A DNA stretch of 64,000 nucleotides from Bacteroidaceae bacterium (GCA_017534535.1 JAFXVZ010000003.1:62001-126000), one strand, 5' to 3'; positions 45,328 to 54,812 are shown, counted from the first letter of the stretch. Notes: generated by a model not told the origin, from the letters alone. Numbers and translations: made by a program.

Positions 45328-47580
45328 TTAAAACTTCAGCGAAGCACTTAATTCCAAGGTAAACGGACGGATGAAACCACCAGCCATCAGGTGATGATGT
45401 TGATACTGACTTACGTCAGTTGCCAAATCGGCAGCACCAATATTTCCGCTGGCACCCTTCTGATTCAGGATGTTCACCATATTCAGAGAGAAAGAAACAT
45501 GATCGTTCAGCGTATAGTCAACGCCACCGAATGTTTCCCAGCGACCCTTGAAATACAGGGTGTTGGTCTTGTTGATATACTGCTTGCTCTGATAGCGGAA
45601 ACTCAGCCAGAAGCGCCACTTGTCAATCTGATAAGATGGGTCTAACTCAATAATCATTTTAGAGATAGCAGTCACGTTCTTGTCGGTGAAATTATAATGT
45701 TGTCCAGGACCATCCCTAAACACTGGCTGGAATTCAAAATTCTTATACTTTGGATTCTGGAAGGTGAGCAGTCCGTGGAAGTTGAAGCCTTTGAACGGGG
45801 TTATCACTGCATCGGTGGTCCATCCCACAGTAGCCACATCATAGAGTACAGCGATGGTTACCGTCTCACTCTGATCCTTGGGGTTGGTGAACTGCGTACG
45901 ACTCTTGTAGTTCGTCTGTGCGATGTGAAACACTTGTGAGGTCAGCTCCAACCAATCGTTGTTGAAGTAGATACCACCTTTAAGGATATTGCTAATAACA
46001 GGCGATTCATTGGGCAAGTCGCATCCTGCATAGTCCTGCATGTTAGGACGCTGCTGTACGAATACAGCCTCTCCCTGTACTCCCAAGCCTCCTGCAATGC
46101 GATATCTGCCGTTGAAGGTAGCAGTGGGGTTCAGCCAGTTGCCCTTGAAGGGGTATTTCTTGCCTGTGGCAACAGTAAAGCCTGGACGACGGATATTGCT
46201 GGCATCAAATACGTTACCATCAACATCGGTAGAGAAGGCTCCTTTACCATGTAGCTTCTGCCAGTCGAGACGCAAACCAGCAGAAAGCCACAATCTGGAG
46301 TTCACCGTCCAATCGTCTGAGATATAAGCAGCCAGACGGTTCTCATGACCACTGTAGAAGTCGGCACCAGAGTTGAAACCCGTCATCTGCTGGCCTTTCA
46401 CCAAAAGGATGCGGGGATTCTTCTTTACCTCATGGGGTAACAAGCCTGTGGGGTACGACATGCTTTGGTAAGAGAACCATTCGTTCAGTCCCATGCGCCA
46501 GCTGTGTTGACGATTCTTACCACCCTTGCCTGTCAGCTCTGCGCTGGTCATCCAGCTGCGCTCAATGCCATAAGGTCTGCGGGAGTGGCGATTCTGCACA
46601 TAGCCCACGTAAGGCGTACCATCCTCATAGGTATAGCCATCAGCTTCAGTCACGGCAAAGATACCGGCTATGTTATAGGTGGCTGTTCGCTGTTGGGCAT
46701 CCTTCAGCTTAGAACCCACCTTAAGGGTGGTACCGTTGTCCCAGGTGTATTTGAAATTGAAGGTCAACTGGTGTGCGTGGTCACGGTTGGCATCGTTAAT
46801 ATCCACATCATATTCCTTGTTGTCTTCCAGCGAAAGATAATGGAAAGCACGATAGTGGGGCAGATACTGGTCGCGTCCCAGGTTAAAGTCCTCGAAAGGC
46901 TCTACGCTACCGTCTTCGCCGTTGAAGTAGAATGGGCCACTTGCATCTGCGAAAGTGGTGTTGGCGGAATATTGGTATAACAGGCTCACCTCGCCCTTAT
47001 TGTCATTCCAGCGTTTGTTGATGCCTGCTTTATATATTTCCATGCGGTCTTGCAACCTCATCACATCCAGTTTGTTGCTGCCGGGGTCAAAGCTTTGGTA
47101 AGAACCTAAGGTGTAGCCCCATCCTTTGGCGATTGGCCCCGAGATGTTGAAATCAACCTGTTGTTTGCCAAAGTGGTTGAAAGAGTATTTGCCCAACCCA
47201 ATGAATTTGTCGCCACCATGACGGTTCTCACTCGATACGATATTCTCCATCTTGCCAAACAACAGAGCGCTTTCGCCCAGCGACATCAGTTTGTTACTGC
47301 TGAGGCTCAAAGAGTTTCTCCATGTGGTGGAAGGCATGATGGGCCAGTAGAGCTCAGCTACAGGCAGTCCGTCTTCAAAGATGTCGGCAGCAAATTGTGC
47401 CGGCAAACCGATGGAGATCTGGCGGGGCTCACGATCGTTCTTGGCATTGAGCATCACATTACGGTTCTTTTCCTCACGGGTTGAGGGTACGGAGTCGTTT
47501 TGGACAATCTGTTGTGCAAATAGGCTACAGGGCAGTGTCAGCAAAACCACTAAAATGGAGTATAAAGCAGAGTACTTCAT
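45328..47580 (-). CDS. TonB-dependent receptor-like outer-membrane protein
   Basis: The start at 47580 (MKYSALYSILVVLLTLPCSLFAQ) gives a clean signal peptide; ATG 47589 is an alternative. The 750-aa protein has a weakly conserved plug region (DIFEDGLPVAELYWP, ESALLFGKMENI) and then many alternating strands rich in aromatic residues typical of a large beta-barrel, ending in ELSASLKF with a terminal Phe. No N-terminal carboxypeptidase-like domain and no SusD gene are near, so it is not a classical SusCD pair. The ligand is unknown. Confidence 0.8.
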   Translation of the reverse strand: MKYSALYSILVVLLTLPCSLFAQQIVQNDSVPSTREEKNRNVMLNAKNDREPRQISIGLPAQFAADIFEDGLPVAELYWPIMPSTTWRNSLSLSSNKLMSLGESALLFGKMENIVSSENRHGGDKFIGLGKYSFNHFGKQQVDFNISGPIAKGWGYTLGSYQSFDPGSNKLDVMRLQDRMEIYKAGINKRWNDNKGEVSLLYQYSANTTFADASGPFYFNGEDGSVEPFEDFNLGRDQYLPHYRAFHYLSLEDNKEYDVDINDANRDHAHQLTFNFKYTWDNGTTLKVGSKLKDAQQRTATYNIAGIFAVTEADGYTYEDGTPYVGYVQNRHSRRPYGIERSWMTSAELTGKGGKNRQHSWRMGLNEWFSYQSMSYPTGLLPHEVKKNPRILLVKGQQMTGFNSGADFYSGHENRLAAYISDDWTVNSRLWLSAGLRLDWQKLHGKGAFSTDVDGNVFDASNIRRPGFTVATGKKYPFKGNWLNPTATFNGRYRIAGGLGVQGEAVFVQQRPNMQDYAGCDLPNESPVISNILKGGIYFNNDWLELTSQVFHIAQTNYKSRTQFTNPKDQSETVTIAVLYDVATVGWTTDAVITPFKGFNFHGLLTFQNPKYKNFEFQPVFRDGPGQHYNFTDKNVTAISKMIIELDPSYQIDKWRFWLSFRYQSKQYINKTNTLYFKGRWETFGGVDYTLNDHVSFSLNMVNILNQKGASGNIGAADLATDVSQYQHHHLMAGGFIRPFTLELSASLKF

Positions 47581-47604
47581 GGTGTGCAATGGTTATATTT
47601 TCGT

Positions 47605-47612
47605 CAAAGATA
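47605..47612 (-). promoter_or_regulatory. -7 box of the receptor gene
   Basis: The minus strand reads TATCTTTG, 24 bases before the ATG at 47580. Confidence 0.65.
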
Positions 47613-47655
47613 GAAATAATATTTCAATTATGCGCAATCATAGCCAATAAATTAT

Positions 47656-47663
47656 TACCTTTG
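47656..47663 (+). promoter_or_regulatory. -7 box of the DUF1080-PHP lipoprotein gene
   Basis: TACCTTTG lies 30 bases before the ATG at 47694, divergent from the receptor promoter. Confidence 0.6.
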
Positions 47664-47693
47664 CAATCTGAAAAATAATTCTTAAAAACAATA

Positions 47694-49133
47694 ATGGCAA
47701 TGAAAAAGCTTATTTTTATCGCTGCTGGCCTGGTAGCTATGGCTTTGGCAGCTTGTGGCCCTACGTATGACGTGGCTGAGCCGTTGAACAACTGGACTTC
47801 CAACCAGCGTGGAGGCAATGTGGCTGAAAACAACCAGGTGGAGGTAAAGGCTGGTGAGACACTTACCGCCAAGGGTGAGTATCGTAATTTCGACCTGAAG
47901 GGTAAGGCTTACCTGGAGAATGGTGCTGAGGCATCTCTCTTCTTCCATTCCGATGCGCAGGCATCTAAAGGTTATGAGGTACTGCTGCACAATGGACCTA
48001 TCGATGGTTCTCGTAAGACGGGTAGCTTGGCTACTGTTCGCAATCTCTACCGTTCTTTAGGTGAGGATAATAACTGGTTCGACTTCGATATTGCTGTTCG
48101 CGAGAAGAATATTTCCATCAAGATCAATGGCACTGACGTGGTTTGCTATACCGAGCCTGCTCAGCCTTATCGTACTGAGGCTAACAAGGGTAAGGTGCTG
48201 AGTCAGGGTATGTTTGCTTTGGTAGGTAAGAAGGGCGATGTGAAGCTTTCTGACTTGACTGTTACCCGTCTGCATGATGGTGTAACTAATCCTAATGACA
48301 CCATGCCTGTAGTAGATGAGACTACTGACCAGATTATCCGTCTGCAGCAGGAGAACTTTCCGGTGATTGATTATCATGTACACTTGAAGGGTGGTTTGAC
48401 CAAGGAGATGGCTCATGCGATGGAGATGAATTATGGCATCAACTATGGTGTGGCTCCAAACCTGGGTGAAGGTGGTGTAGGCCGTATGTTGTCAAATGAT
48501 GAGGAAGCTTTTGCTTACTACAATGAAGTGAAGCCTATGGCATTCCTGATGGGTGCCCAGGGTGAGGGCCGCCGTTGGATTGTACAGTTCTCTGAGGAGG
48601 CTATCAATAAGTTCGATTATCTGTTTACCGATGCGATGACTGTGGTGGACAAGGGCCGTATCTGCCGTATCTACCGTCCTGAGGAGGTGAAGCTCGATGG
48701 TCGTAGCAAGCAGAAGTATATGGATATGATTGTTGACCAGACAGTGAAGATCCTGACCAATGAGCCTGCTGATATTTTCGCTAACGCTACTTATATTCCT
48801 GATGACATGAATGCAGACTATGCTCAGTACTGGACAGACGAGCGCGTGGATAAGGTGCTGGATGTTCTGCAGAAGTATGACATTGCTTTGGAAATCAGTC
48901 CTCGTTACAAAATTCCAAGCTTCGATGTTATTAAGAAGGCAAAGGCTCGTGGCCTGAAGTTTACCTTCGGTACCAACAATGTGGATGCTGACTTTGGCAA
49001 GTGCGAGTATGCTATCCAGGCAATCAAGGAGTGTGGCATCACTGCAGATGATATCTGGTTCCCAAGCATGAGCAAGCGTGCTGGCCGTAAGGCAGTTGAT
49101 TATAACAACTTTGCTAAGACGGTGAAGAAGTAA
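47694..49133 (+). CDS. Lipoprotein joining a DUF1080-like domain to a PHP-like domain
   Basis: The 479-aa protein has a lipoprotein signal (VAMALAACG, Cys near residue 21). Residues about 28-200 are a concanavalin-like DUF1080 domain (GEYRNFDLKGKAYLENGAEASLFFHS, DNNWFDFDIAVREKNISIKING), the family of 3-keto-disaccharide hydrolases. Residues about 222-479 resemble a PHP/amidohydrolase barrel: FPVIDYHVHLKGG with an H-x-H metal pair, and later FTFGTNN. The two together suggest a surface enzyme acting on modified sugars, but this is inference. Codons are strongly biased to GGT, CGT and AAG compared with neighbours, which suggests high expression. Confidence 0.78.
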   Translation: MAMKKLIFIAAGLVAMALAACGPTYDVAEPLNNWTSNQRGGNVAENNQVEVKAGETLTAKGEYRNFDLKGKAYLENGAEASLFFHSDAQASKGYEVLLHNGPIDGSRKTGSLATVRNLYRSLGEDNNWFDFDIAVREKNISIKINGTDVVCYTEPAQPYRTEANKGKVLSQGMFALVGKKGDVKLSDLTVTRLHDGVTNPNDTMPVVDETTDQIIRLQQENFPVIDYHVHLKGGLTKEMAHAMEMNYGINYGVAPNLGEGGVGRMLSNDEEAFAYYNEVKPMAFLMGAQGEGRRWIVQFSEEAINKFDYLFTDAMTVVDKGRICRIYRPEEVKLDGRSKQKYMDMIVDQTVKILTNEPADIFANATYIPDDMNADYAQYWTDERVDKVLDVLQKYDIALEISPRYKIPSFDVIKKAKARGLKFTFGTNNVDADFGKCEYAIQAIKECGITADDIWFPSMSKRAGRKAVDYNNFAKTVKK

Positions 49134-49156
49134 TACCAGTCGATTGAAAAACAATA

Positions 49157-49198
49157 AAGAAAGAGCACATCTTTTAAATAAGGTGTGCTCTTTCTTTT
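49157..49198. terminator. Bidirectional terminator between converging genes
   Basis: Arms 49157-49173 and 49180-49196 form a 17-bp stem with one wobble and a 6-base loop; a T-rich tail follows on the plus strand. Confidence 0.9.
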
Positions 49199-49206
49199 CA
49201 TATTAC

Positions 49207-49611
49207 TTATTTCTTAATTTCTAAGATACCATCGATTTCGTGGGGCACGAAGGGACCTTCTTTTACCTCGAAGACGACGGTCTCGGGCGCTAAGCACTCA
49301 ACGGTGTGCCAAGTGTTCTTGGGGATGTCAACACCATAGCGGCCCTCCTTAGGATCAATGACTTCATTCTCGGTGATTTCTCCCTCGTCATTGTAAATAA
49401 GTACACGTACTTTGCCGCGCAGCACTACCAGGCTTTCATCTTTGGTGATATGGTGGTGCACAGCTACCTGAGTGCCAGGTTCCATCGCATTGAGGAAACG
49501 ATGGCACTTGTCTTCCAGGCTTTGGTGGAAGTTATAGTTCATGCGTAGGCGAGGCGATTGCTTCGCCTCCGCTGTTACTTTATCCATTAATTTTACATCG
49601 ATGATTTTCAT
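49207..49611 (-). CDS. WbuC-type cupin protein
   Basis: From the ATG at 49611 (MKIIDVKLMDKVTAEA) the protein is 134 aa; an upstream start at 49638 is less likely. Cupin motif 1 is AVHHHITKDESLVVLRGKVRVLIY and motif 2 is GVDIPKNTWHTVECL, so the metal-binding His residues are present. WbuC-like cupins are often linked to polysaccharide loci, with unknown reaction. It is the last gene of the lactonase-DUF4831-GH92 run. Confidence 0.85.
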   Translation of the reverse strand: MKIIDVKLMDKVTAEAKQSPRLRMNYNFHQSLEDKCHRFLNAMEPGTQVAVHHHITKDESLVVLRGKVRVLIYNDEGEITENEVIDPKEGRYGVDIPKNTWHTVECLAPETVVFEVKEGPFVPHEIDGILEIKK

Positions 49612-49656
49612 AATATCATTAGTTATAGCAAAGGGCAATACCCGTAGGGGGTATGT

Positions 49657-51948
49657 TTATTTCTGGTTAGAAAAAGAGTAGGGGGCATCCTCTTCTGCTA
49701 TGCCACGATTCTTGTTCGGTTCTGCTGCCATTTGCATCTCGATCTTTGCGCCTTGCATCAGGTCATCGTGAGTGAGATAGTTATGCTGGTAGTCTTTGCC
49801 ATTGAACTGCATGCTGTCAATAAACTTGTTCGCATCAGAGCAAGCAGGGGCATTGAGTTCTACTATGTTACCATTCTCCAAATGCAATTTAACATTCTTG
49901 AAATAGGGCGTACCCAAAACATATTGCCCACTGCCTGGACATACAGGATAGAAGCCCAAAGCAGAGAATACATACCAAGCTGAGGTCTGTCCGTTGTCCT
50001 CGTCACCGCAATAGCCATCAGGAGCTGCAGAGTAAAGCTTATTCATAACCTCACGAATCCAATACTGTGCCTTCCAAGGTTCACCAGCATAGTCATAGAG
50101 GTAAATCATGTGCTGCACTGGCTGGTTGCCGTGAGCATAGTTACCCATATTCATAATCTGCATTTCACGAATCTCGTGGATAGGGAACCCATAGTAGCTG
50201 TCGTCAAAAATAGGTGGTACAGAAAATACGCTGTCCATCATCTGGGTAAACTCCTGCTTACCGCCCATCAGGTTAATCAAACCCTGTGGATCGTGGAATA
50301 CCGACCAAGTATAGTGCCAACTATTTCCTTCTGTGAAGGCATCACCCCATTTCAAAGGGTTGAACGGACTTTGGAAGGTTCCGTCTTCATTCTTGCCACG
50401 CATCAGCTTACTTTCCTCGTCAAACAGGTTACGATAATTCATAGCCCTTTGGGCATAAACACTAATCTCGTTTTCTGGCTTACCCAATGCTTTACCCAAT
50501 TGATAAATGCACCAGTCATCGTAAGCATATTCCAATGTACGGGCAGCACTTTCGTTGATGCCCACGTTGTAAGGTACATAGCCCAAACTGTTATAATACT
50601 CCACACCCTTTCTTCCTGTAGAACCTATGGTAGGATGCGCGTGATTGGCACCGTGTGTTACTGCCTCCCACAAAGTCTCGATGTCATAGCCGCGCAAACC
50701 TTTCAGGTAGGCATCAGCCACCACAGAAGCTGAGTTATTGCCCACCATGCAGTTGCGATGTCCAGGACTTGCCCATTCGGGTAGGAAACCACTTTCTTTA
50801 TAAGCATTTGCCAATCCCTCCTGCATCTTCACATTCATGCTGGGATACATCAAGTTGAGGAAGGGGAACAGGCAACGGAAGGTGTCCCAGAAGCCTGTGT
50901 CGGTAAACATATAACCAGGCAGCACTTCTCCGTTATACGGGCTGTAGTGTACAGGCTTTCCCTCAGCATCTATCTCATAGAGACTGCGTGGGAATAATAC
51001 CGAGCGATACAGACAACTGTAGAATGTGCGCAGGTGGTCTATATTATTATCGTTCACTTCTATCTTTCCTAATGTCTCGTTCCAGGTGGCTTTAGCATCT
51101 GCACATACAGCCTCAAAACTGCGTTCACCTATTTCCTGCAGGTTCCTTTCTGCCTGTTCGTAGCTGATGAAAGAGGAGGCAACACGGGCTTCCACCACTT
51201 CGCCACGATGGGTAGAGAATCCAACGATGGCTCCTGCGTGGTTGGCTTCTGCCTGGGTAATTCCACCCTTGATGTCTTGGTCGGCTACCACAGATACTTG
51301 TGAGAATGGTTTGCTGAACTCAATCACGAAATAGTTCTTGAAGTTCTCGGGTACCCCTCCGCTATTTCGGGTGGTATAGCCAATGATTTTCTGCTCGTCA
51401 GGAAGTATTTGGATAGATGAACCTCTGTCGAATGCATCGACAACAACAGATGAAAACTCATTCTCAGGGAAGGTGAAGCGGAATACGGCAGCACGCTCAG
51501 TAGGTGTGATTTCAGTCGTGATATCATAGTCAGCCAAATATACCTTATAGTAGTAGGGTGTTGCCGTTTCTGCCTTATGTGAGAACCAACTGGCACGTTC
51601 TTCCTCGTCGAAGACAGTCTTGCCAGCAACTGGCATCAGACTGAACTGACCGTAGTCATTGATCCACGGACTGGGTTGGTGGGTCTGCTTGAAACCACGA
51701 ATCTTGTCGGCATCATAGACATACGCCCATCCGTCACCCATCTTGCCTGTCTGTGGTGTCCAGAAGTTCATACCCCAAGGCAGAGCAATAGCAGGGTAGG
51801 TGTTACCTGTTGAGAGGGTATATTTGGAGTGGGTACCTACAAGGGTACTGACATAATCTACAGGTGACAATGGCTCGTCGATGGTTTCCTGAATCTGCTG
51901 GCAGGCCATCAGACCAAGCAGAGATAGCATTGATAAAAGTCGTTTCAT
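49657..51948 (-). CDS. GH92 alpha-mannosidase lipoprotein
   Basis: The start at 51948 (MKRLLSMLSLLGLMACQQ) gives a lipoprotein signal; the longer frame overlaps the upstream gene. The 763-aa protein begins with the GH92 beta domain (LVGTHSKYTLSTGNTYPAIALPWGMNFWTPQTG) and continues with the alpha/alpha barrel, including PGHRNCMVGNNSASV and CGDEDNGQTSAWYVFSALGFYPVCPG, where the catalytic acidic residues of the family lie. GH92 enzymes remove alpha-mannose from N-glycans or yeast mannan, calcium dependent. Surface or periplasmic exposure is expected. Confidence 0.93.
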   Translation of the reverse strand: MKRLLSMLSLLGLMACQQIQETIDEPLSPVDYVSTLVGTHSKYTLSTGNTYPAIALPWGMNFWTPQTGKMGDGWAYVYDADKIRGFKQTHQPSPWINDYGQFSLMPVAGKTVFDEEERASWFSHKAETATPYYYKVYLADYDITTEITPTERAAVFRFTFPENEFSSVVVDAFDRGSSIQILPDEQKIIGYTTRNSGGVPENFKNYFVIEFSKPFSQVSVVADQDIKGGITQAEANHAGAIVGFSTHRGEVVEARVASSFISYEQAERNLQEIGERSFEAVCADAKATWNETLGKIEVNDNNIDHLRTFYSCLYRSVLFPRSLYEIDAEGKPVHYSPYNGEVLPGYMFTDTGFWDTFRCLFPFLNLMYPSMNVKMQEGLANAYKESGFLPEWASPGHRNCMVGNNSASVVADAYLKGLRGYDIETLWEAVTHGANHAHPTIGSTGRKGVEYYNSLGYVPYNVGINESAARTLEYAYDDWCIYQLGKALGKPENEISVYAQRAMNYRNLFDEESKLMRGKNEDGTFQSPFNPLKWGDAFTEGNSWHYTWSVFHDPQGLINLMGGKQEFTQMMDSVFSVPPIFDDSYYGFPIHEIREMQIMNMGNYAHGNQPVQHMIYLYDYAGEPWKAQYWIREVMNKLYSAAPDGYCGDEDNGQTSAWYVFSALGFYPVCPGSGQYVLGTPYFKNVKLHLENGNIVELNAPACSDANKFIDSMQFNGKDYQHNYLTHDDLMQGAKIEMQMAAEPNKNRGIAEEDAPYSFSNQK

Positions 51949-51988
51949 ATCTTTCGTAATGGTTGTTTTAGGTATGTTCATTATAAGA

Positions 51989-53095
51989 TTATCTGTCAAT
52001 CTTCAACAAAGCGCCAGTATTCACATCAAACTGCACCTTGGTAACAGTATTTCTATTGAACAGCTGTGCTGCCAAATACTCTCTGACACCAAATTGGGTA
52101 AGTGATAACTCGCTATCGAATAACGTCTTATGATTGTAGGTTAGTTTTACGGCAGCCTTGCCTGGCACATTGTAGGCAACACCCTCAATGGCTGTCTTAT
52201 TGCCATTGGTAAGAATATCCACAATAGACCTACTGGCTTTCCCGTCTGTTGGTGCAGCAGGTTGCTCTGGTATCACTTGCTTGTTGACGATGGTCAACTG
52301 AATAGGCTCGCCGGCTAAATCGTCAGCTTGTACAAAGCCCAGTTTCCTGGAGAAACGGAACACCACGTGGTTGTTCATCTCCGCAGGGGTAACTCGGAAT
52401 GTTTGATGCACAGTTTCTAAGGTTACCTTCCCTTCAAACATCTGTGTCAACGCCTTCTCCTGCTTGTTCAAGTTATCCAGCATAATTTGTAACTGTGCCC
52501 CGTCTTTAGGCAAGTTGTCAGATTCTCCCCTGAGTAGGGTGTTCTTGCTCTCGCGAATGTTGTAAATCTCACGAGCCACCAACTCAGCCTGCTTGGCGGT
52601 AGAGTTTGCCATCAAAATCTCCTCAGTCAGGAAAGAACGAGGATCAAGGTCGGCTTCCTGATGTAGTACAGGTGGTAGTCCTATCTTTTCTTCCCCCACG
52701 AATGGCATATTGATAGAGCGTACAATACCATCAGCTGTGAGCTCCATCAGTGGGGCAGTAGTTCTGTCCTTCATCTCCACAAAATAGATGTTTTCGGGGT
52801 CTGGAATACCTATGGTCTTAACTTGTACATCTTCCAACGTCCAAGTCATCTCCTCCTCCTGTTTCACATCATTCAGACGCAGGTAGCGCTCGGCATATAA
52901 GCTGAACTTCCCTGGCTTATAGTGTTGTTTTGTGGCGGTTGCCTCAATCACCAGTTCTGTCTTGGGCAGTATATAGGTCACACCAAACTTCTTGCCAAAT
53001 GTAACGCCTGGTGTTACTTCGGTCTGGCCCTTAACCATTGACCATTGACCATTGACCATTAACAAGGCTAACAATATAAAAAATACCTTCTTCAT
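51989..53095 (-). CDS. DUF4831 exported protein with a repeat-derived signal peptide
   Basis: The 368-aa protein starts MKKVFFILLALLMVNGQWSMVKGQ. The signal peptide's second half, MVNGQWSMVKGQ, is encoded by heptad repeats (atggtcaatggtcaatgg type), which also occur between genes. The mature part is DUF4831, with TEVTPGVTFGKKFGVTYILPKTELVIEATATK and LYAERYLRLNDV conserved. Function is unknown; the family is frequent in Bacteroidales. It lies 10 bases after the lactonase gene and 40 before GH92. Confidence 0.85.
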   Translation of the reverse strand: MKKVFFILLALLMVNGQWSMVKGQTEVTPGVTFGKKFGVTYILPKTELVIEATATKQHYKPGKFSLYAERYLRLNDVKQEEEMTWTLEDVQVKTIGIPDPENIYFVEMKDRTTAPLMELTADGIVRSINMPFVGEEKIGLPPVLHQEADLDPRSFLTEEILMANSTAKQAELVAREIYNIRESKNTLLRGESDNLPKDGAQLQIMLDNLNKQEKALTQMFEGKVTLETVHQTFRVTPAEMNNHVVFRFSRKLGFVQADDLAGEPIQLTIVNKQVIPEQPAAPTDGKASRSIVDILTNGNKTAIEGVAYNVPGKAAVKLTYNHKTLFDSELSLTQFGVREYLAAQLFNRNTVTKVQFDVNTGALLKIDR

Positions 53096-53105
53096 AATTC
53101 AATTC

Positions 53106-54206
53106 TCAATTAGCGAACACAATACACACAGGCTGACTGATACTAATCTCTCGCTGAGTGTTAATCAGTAACCCTGTTTTCACGTTCCTCTCGAATATCT
53201 CAATTTTATTGTCGTTCATATCTGCCACCAGCACATACTTTCCATTCGGAGTGATGTTGAAGTTGCGTGGATGCTTGCCTGTGGGTTGATAGCCCACCTT
53301 TTCCAACAAGCCTGTTACCTGATCTACCTTGAAGATAGCCAGTCCGTCTTCAATATTGCGGACACTGGCATACAGGAACTTGCCATCGGGCGAGAGGTGA
53401 ATGTCTGCTGCATGGCGATCTGCCTGCGGATGGGTTTCAATGGTTTGTATAACTTGCATCTTGCCCTCGTTGTAGCTGCATACCGTCACTGCCTCACTCA
53501 GTTCACCGATAATATAGACAAACCTTCCGTCTTTGCTGAAGATAATATGGCGAGGACCAGAATCGTCATTAATCGGTGTGTTCTCCAACTTCAGATGAGG
53601 CTTGGAGGGGTCGGCTTCTACATCAAAATGCAGGATGCGGTCGGCACTGAAGTCGGTAGCCAACAGCATTCTCCCATCAGGACTGAAGGCTGTGCAATGC
53701 ACATGCGGCGCCTCCTGACGACTCATGTCCGGACCTCCGATGTTGCCACAGTAGATGGTATCGATAGGCTCCAATCCGCCATCATATCGCAGGGGGAATA
53801 TTGACATACTGCCACCGGAATAGTTGGCTGTGGTCACAATCTTGCCGTTGGTAGCCACATAGCAAGGGTCCTCGCCGTATGTGGGTTGCTGGTTGATTAG
53901 TTCGGCAGTACCATTCTCCTTGTCGAACTTGAATGCCGACACAGAAGCCCTTTCGTCATGTTGCTCACTTACCACATACATCACTTGCTGGTTGGCAGAG
54001 AGCGTAAGGTAGGATGGGTTATCCATCTTGATTGTCTCCAATGGCCTTACGGTACCGTTCTCCTGGTCAAACTTATAGGTGTAGATGCCTTCACTGCCAG
54101 TATGCGTGTAAGTGCCCACAATCATGGTCAGCTCATCAGCTTTCGGTGTAGAGCTGCAAGCTGTCAGGCATATGGCTATGCCCATCGCAAATAATAGTTT
54201 CTTCAT
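53106..54206 (-). CDS. Lactonase family lipoprotein (6-phosphogluconolactonase-like beta-propeller)
   Basis: The start at 54206 (MKKLLFAMGIAICLTACSS) gives a lipoprotein signal. The 366-aa protein is a seven-bladed propeller of the Pgl/COG2706 type: MIVGTYTHTGSEGIYTYKFD, NPSYLTLSANQQVMYVVSE, APHVHCTAFSPDGRMLLATDF, SGPRHIIFSKDGRFVYI, RHAADIHLSPDGKFLYAS and HPRNFNITPNGKYVLVAD mark the blades. Since it is exported, a role in sugar lactone hydrolysis outside the cytoplasm is likely but unproven. It is the first gene of a run of four. Confidence 0.88.
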   Translation of the reverse strand: MKKLLFAMGIAICLTACSSTPKADELTMIVGTYTHTGSEGIYTYKFDQENGTVRPLETIKMDNPSYLTLSANQQVMYVVSEQHDERASVSAFKFDKENGTAELINQQPTYGEDPCYVATNGKIVTTANYSGGSMSIFPLRYDGGLEPIDTIYCGNIGGPDMSRQEAPHVHCTAFSPDGRMLLATDFSADRILHFDVEADPSKPHLKLENTPINDDSGPRHIIFSKDGRFVYIIGELSEAVTVCSYNEGKMQVIQTIETHPQADRHAADIHLSPDGKFLYASVRNIEDGLAIFKVDQVTGLLEKVGYQPTGKHPRNFNITPNGKYVLVADMNDNKIEIFERNVKTGLLINTQREISISQPVCIVFAN

Positions 54207-54235
54207 TTGATTCTTTAACTTAGTATTCAATCTTG

Positions 54236-54267
54236 CAAAGATAATGCAAGTTAAAGACATAACCAAA
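54236..54267 (-). promoter_or_regulatory. Promoter of the lactonase-DUF4831-GH92-wbuC run
   Basis: On the minus strand TTTG (54267-54264), then 20 bases, then TATCTTTG (54243-54236). Confidence 0.75.
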
Positions 54268-54382
54268 TAACTTCCCCCTTTTAGCATTTATAAACAAACT
54301 AGAATAGAAGTACTCATAGACTTCTGCCTCTTACCCCATAGCTTTAGCACTCACAAATCATAGAGTTTCGACCTACAGACCT

Positions 54383-54460
54383 ATTACTAATCGCTCAGGC
54401 TATCTATTATTAATCGCTTTGGCGACTTATTACTAATAGCTCGGTACACCTATTGGCAAT
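54383..54460. repeat. 23-bp-period array, copy 1
   Basis: ATTACTAAT-like 9-mers start at 54383, 54406, 54429 and 54452, exactly 23 bp apart, followed by AGCTC/CGCTC. Confidence 0.8.
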
Positions 54461-54756
54461 AGCTCACAGCAAGTAGGTTGAGAGGAAGCAAACGATATGT
54501 CAGGTGGCGCATAATGACATGCTTAGCGGCACCTGTTGACTTGCTTGAAGCAAATGCCTTGATTAGTTGAAACAATTGAGCCTATTGCTTGAAGCGATTG
54601 CTGCAATATTCACGAGAATTTCGTTATGAAGTCTTCACTTTTCACATACGCCTCTTAACTTCAACTGTTACAAGTGTTTAGGTTGATGAAGAGTATCTTT
54701 GCCTCTTCACACCTCTTCACCACACTTCACCATTCTCTGTTCATCGGGATTTAGAT

Positions 54757-54812
54757 AAATTGCTCACGCTCGGAATAGCTCAAGCAAACTTGGCTCTGCG
54801 CTCGCTTAACCG
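54757..54812. repeat. Dispersed hairpin element, copy 5, inverted
   Basis: On the minus strand the framework GCGAGCGCAGAG, a CAAG-TTTG-CTTG hairpin (54792-54781) and CTATTCCGAGCGTGAGC are seen. Confidence 0.7.

Noticed and set aside
45328-47580. SusC-type receptor of a polysaccharide utilisation locus
   Set aside because: There is no SusD partner and no N-terminal carboxypeptidase-like domain, and the plug is weakly conserved.
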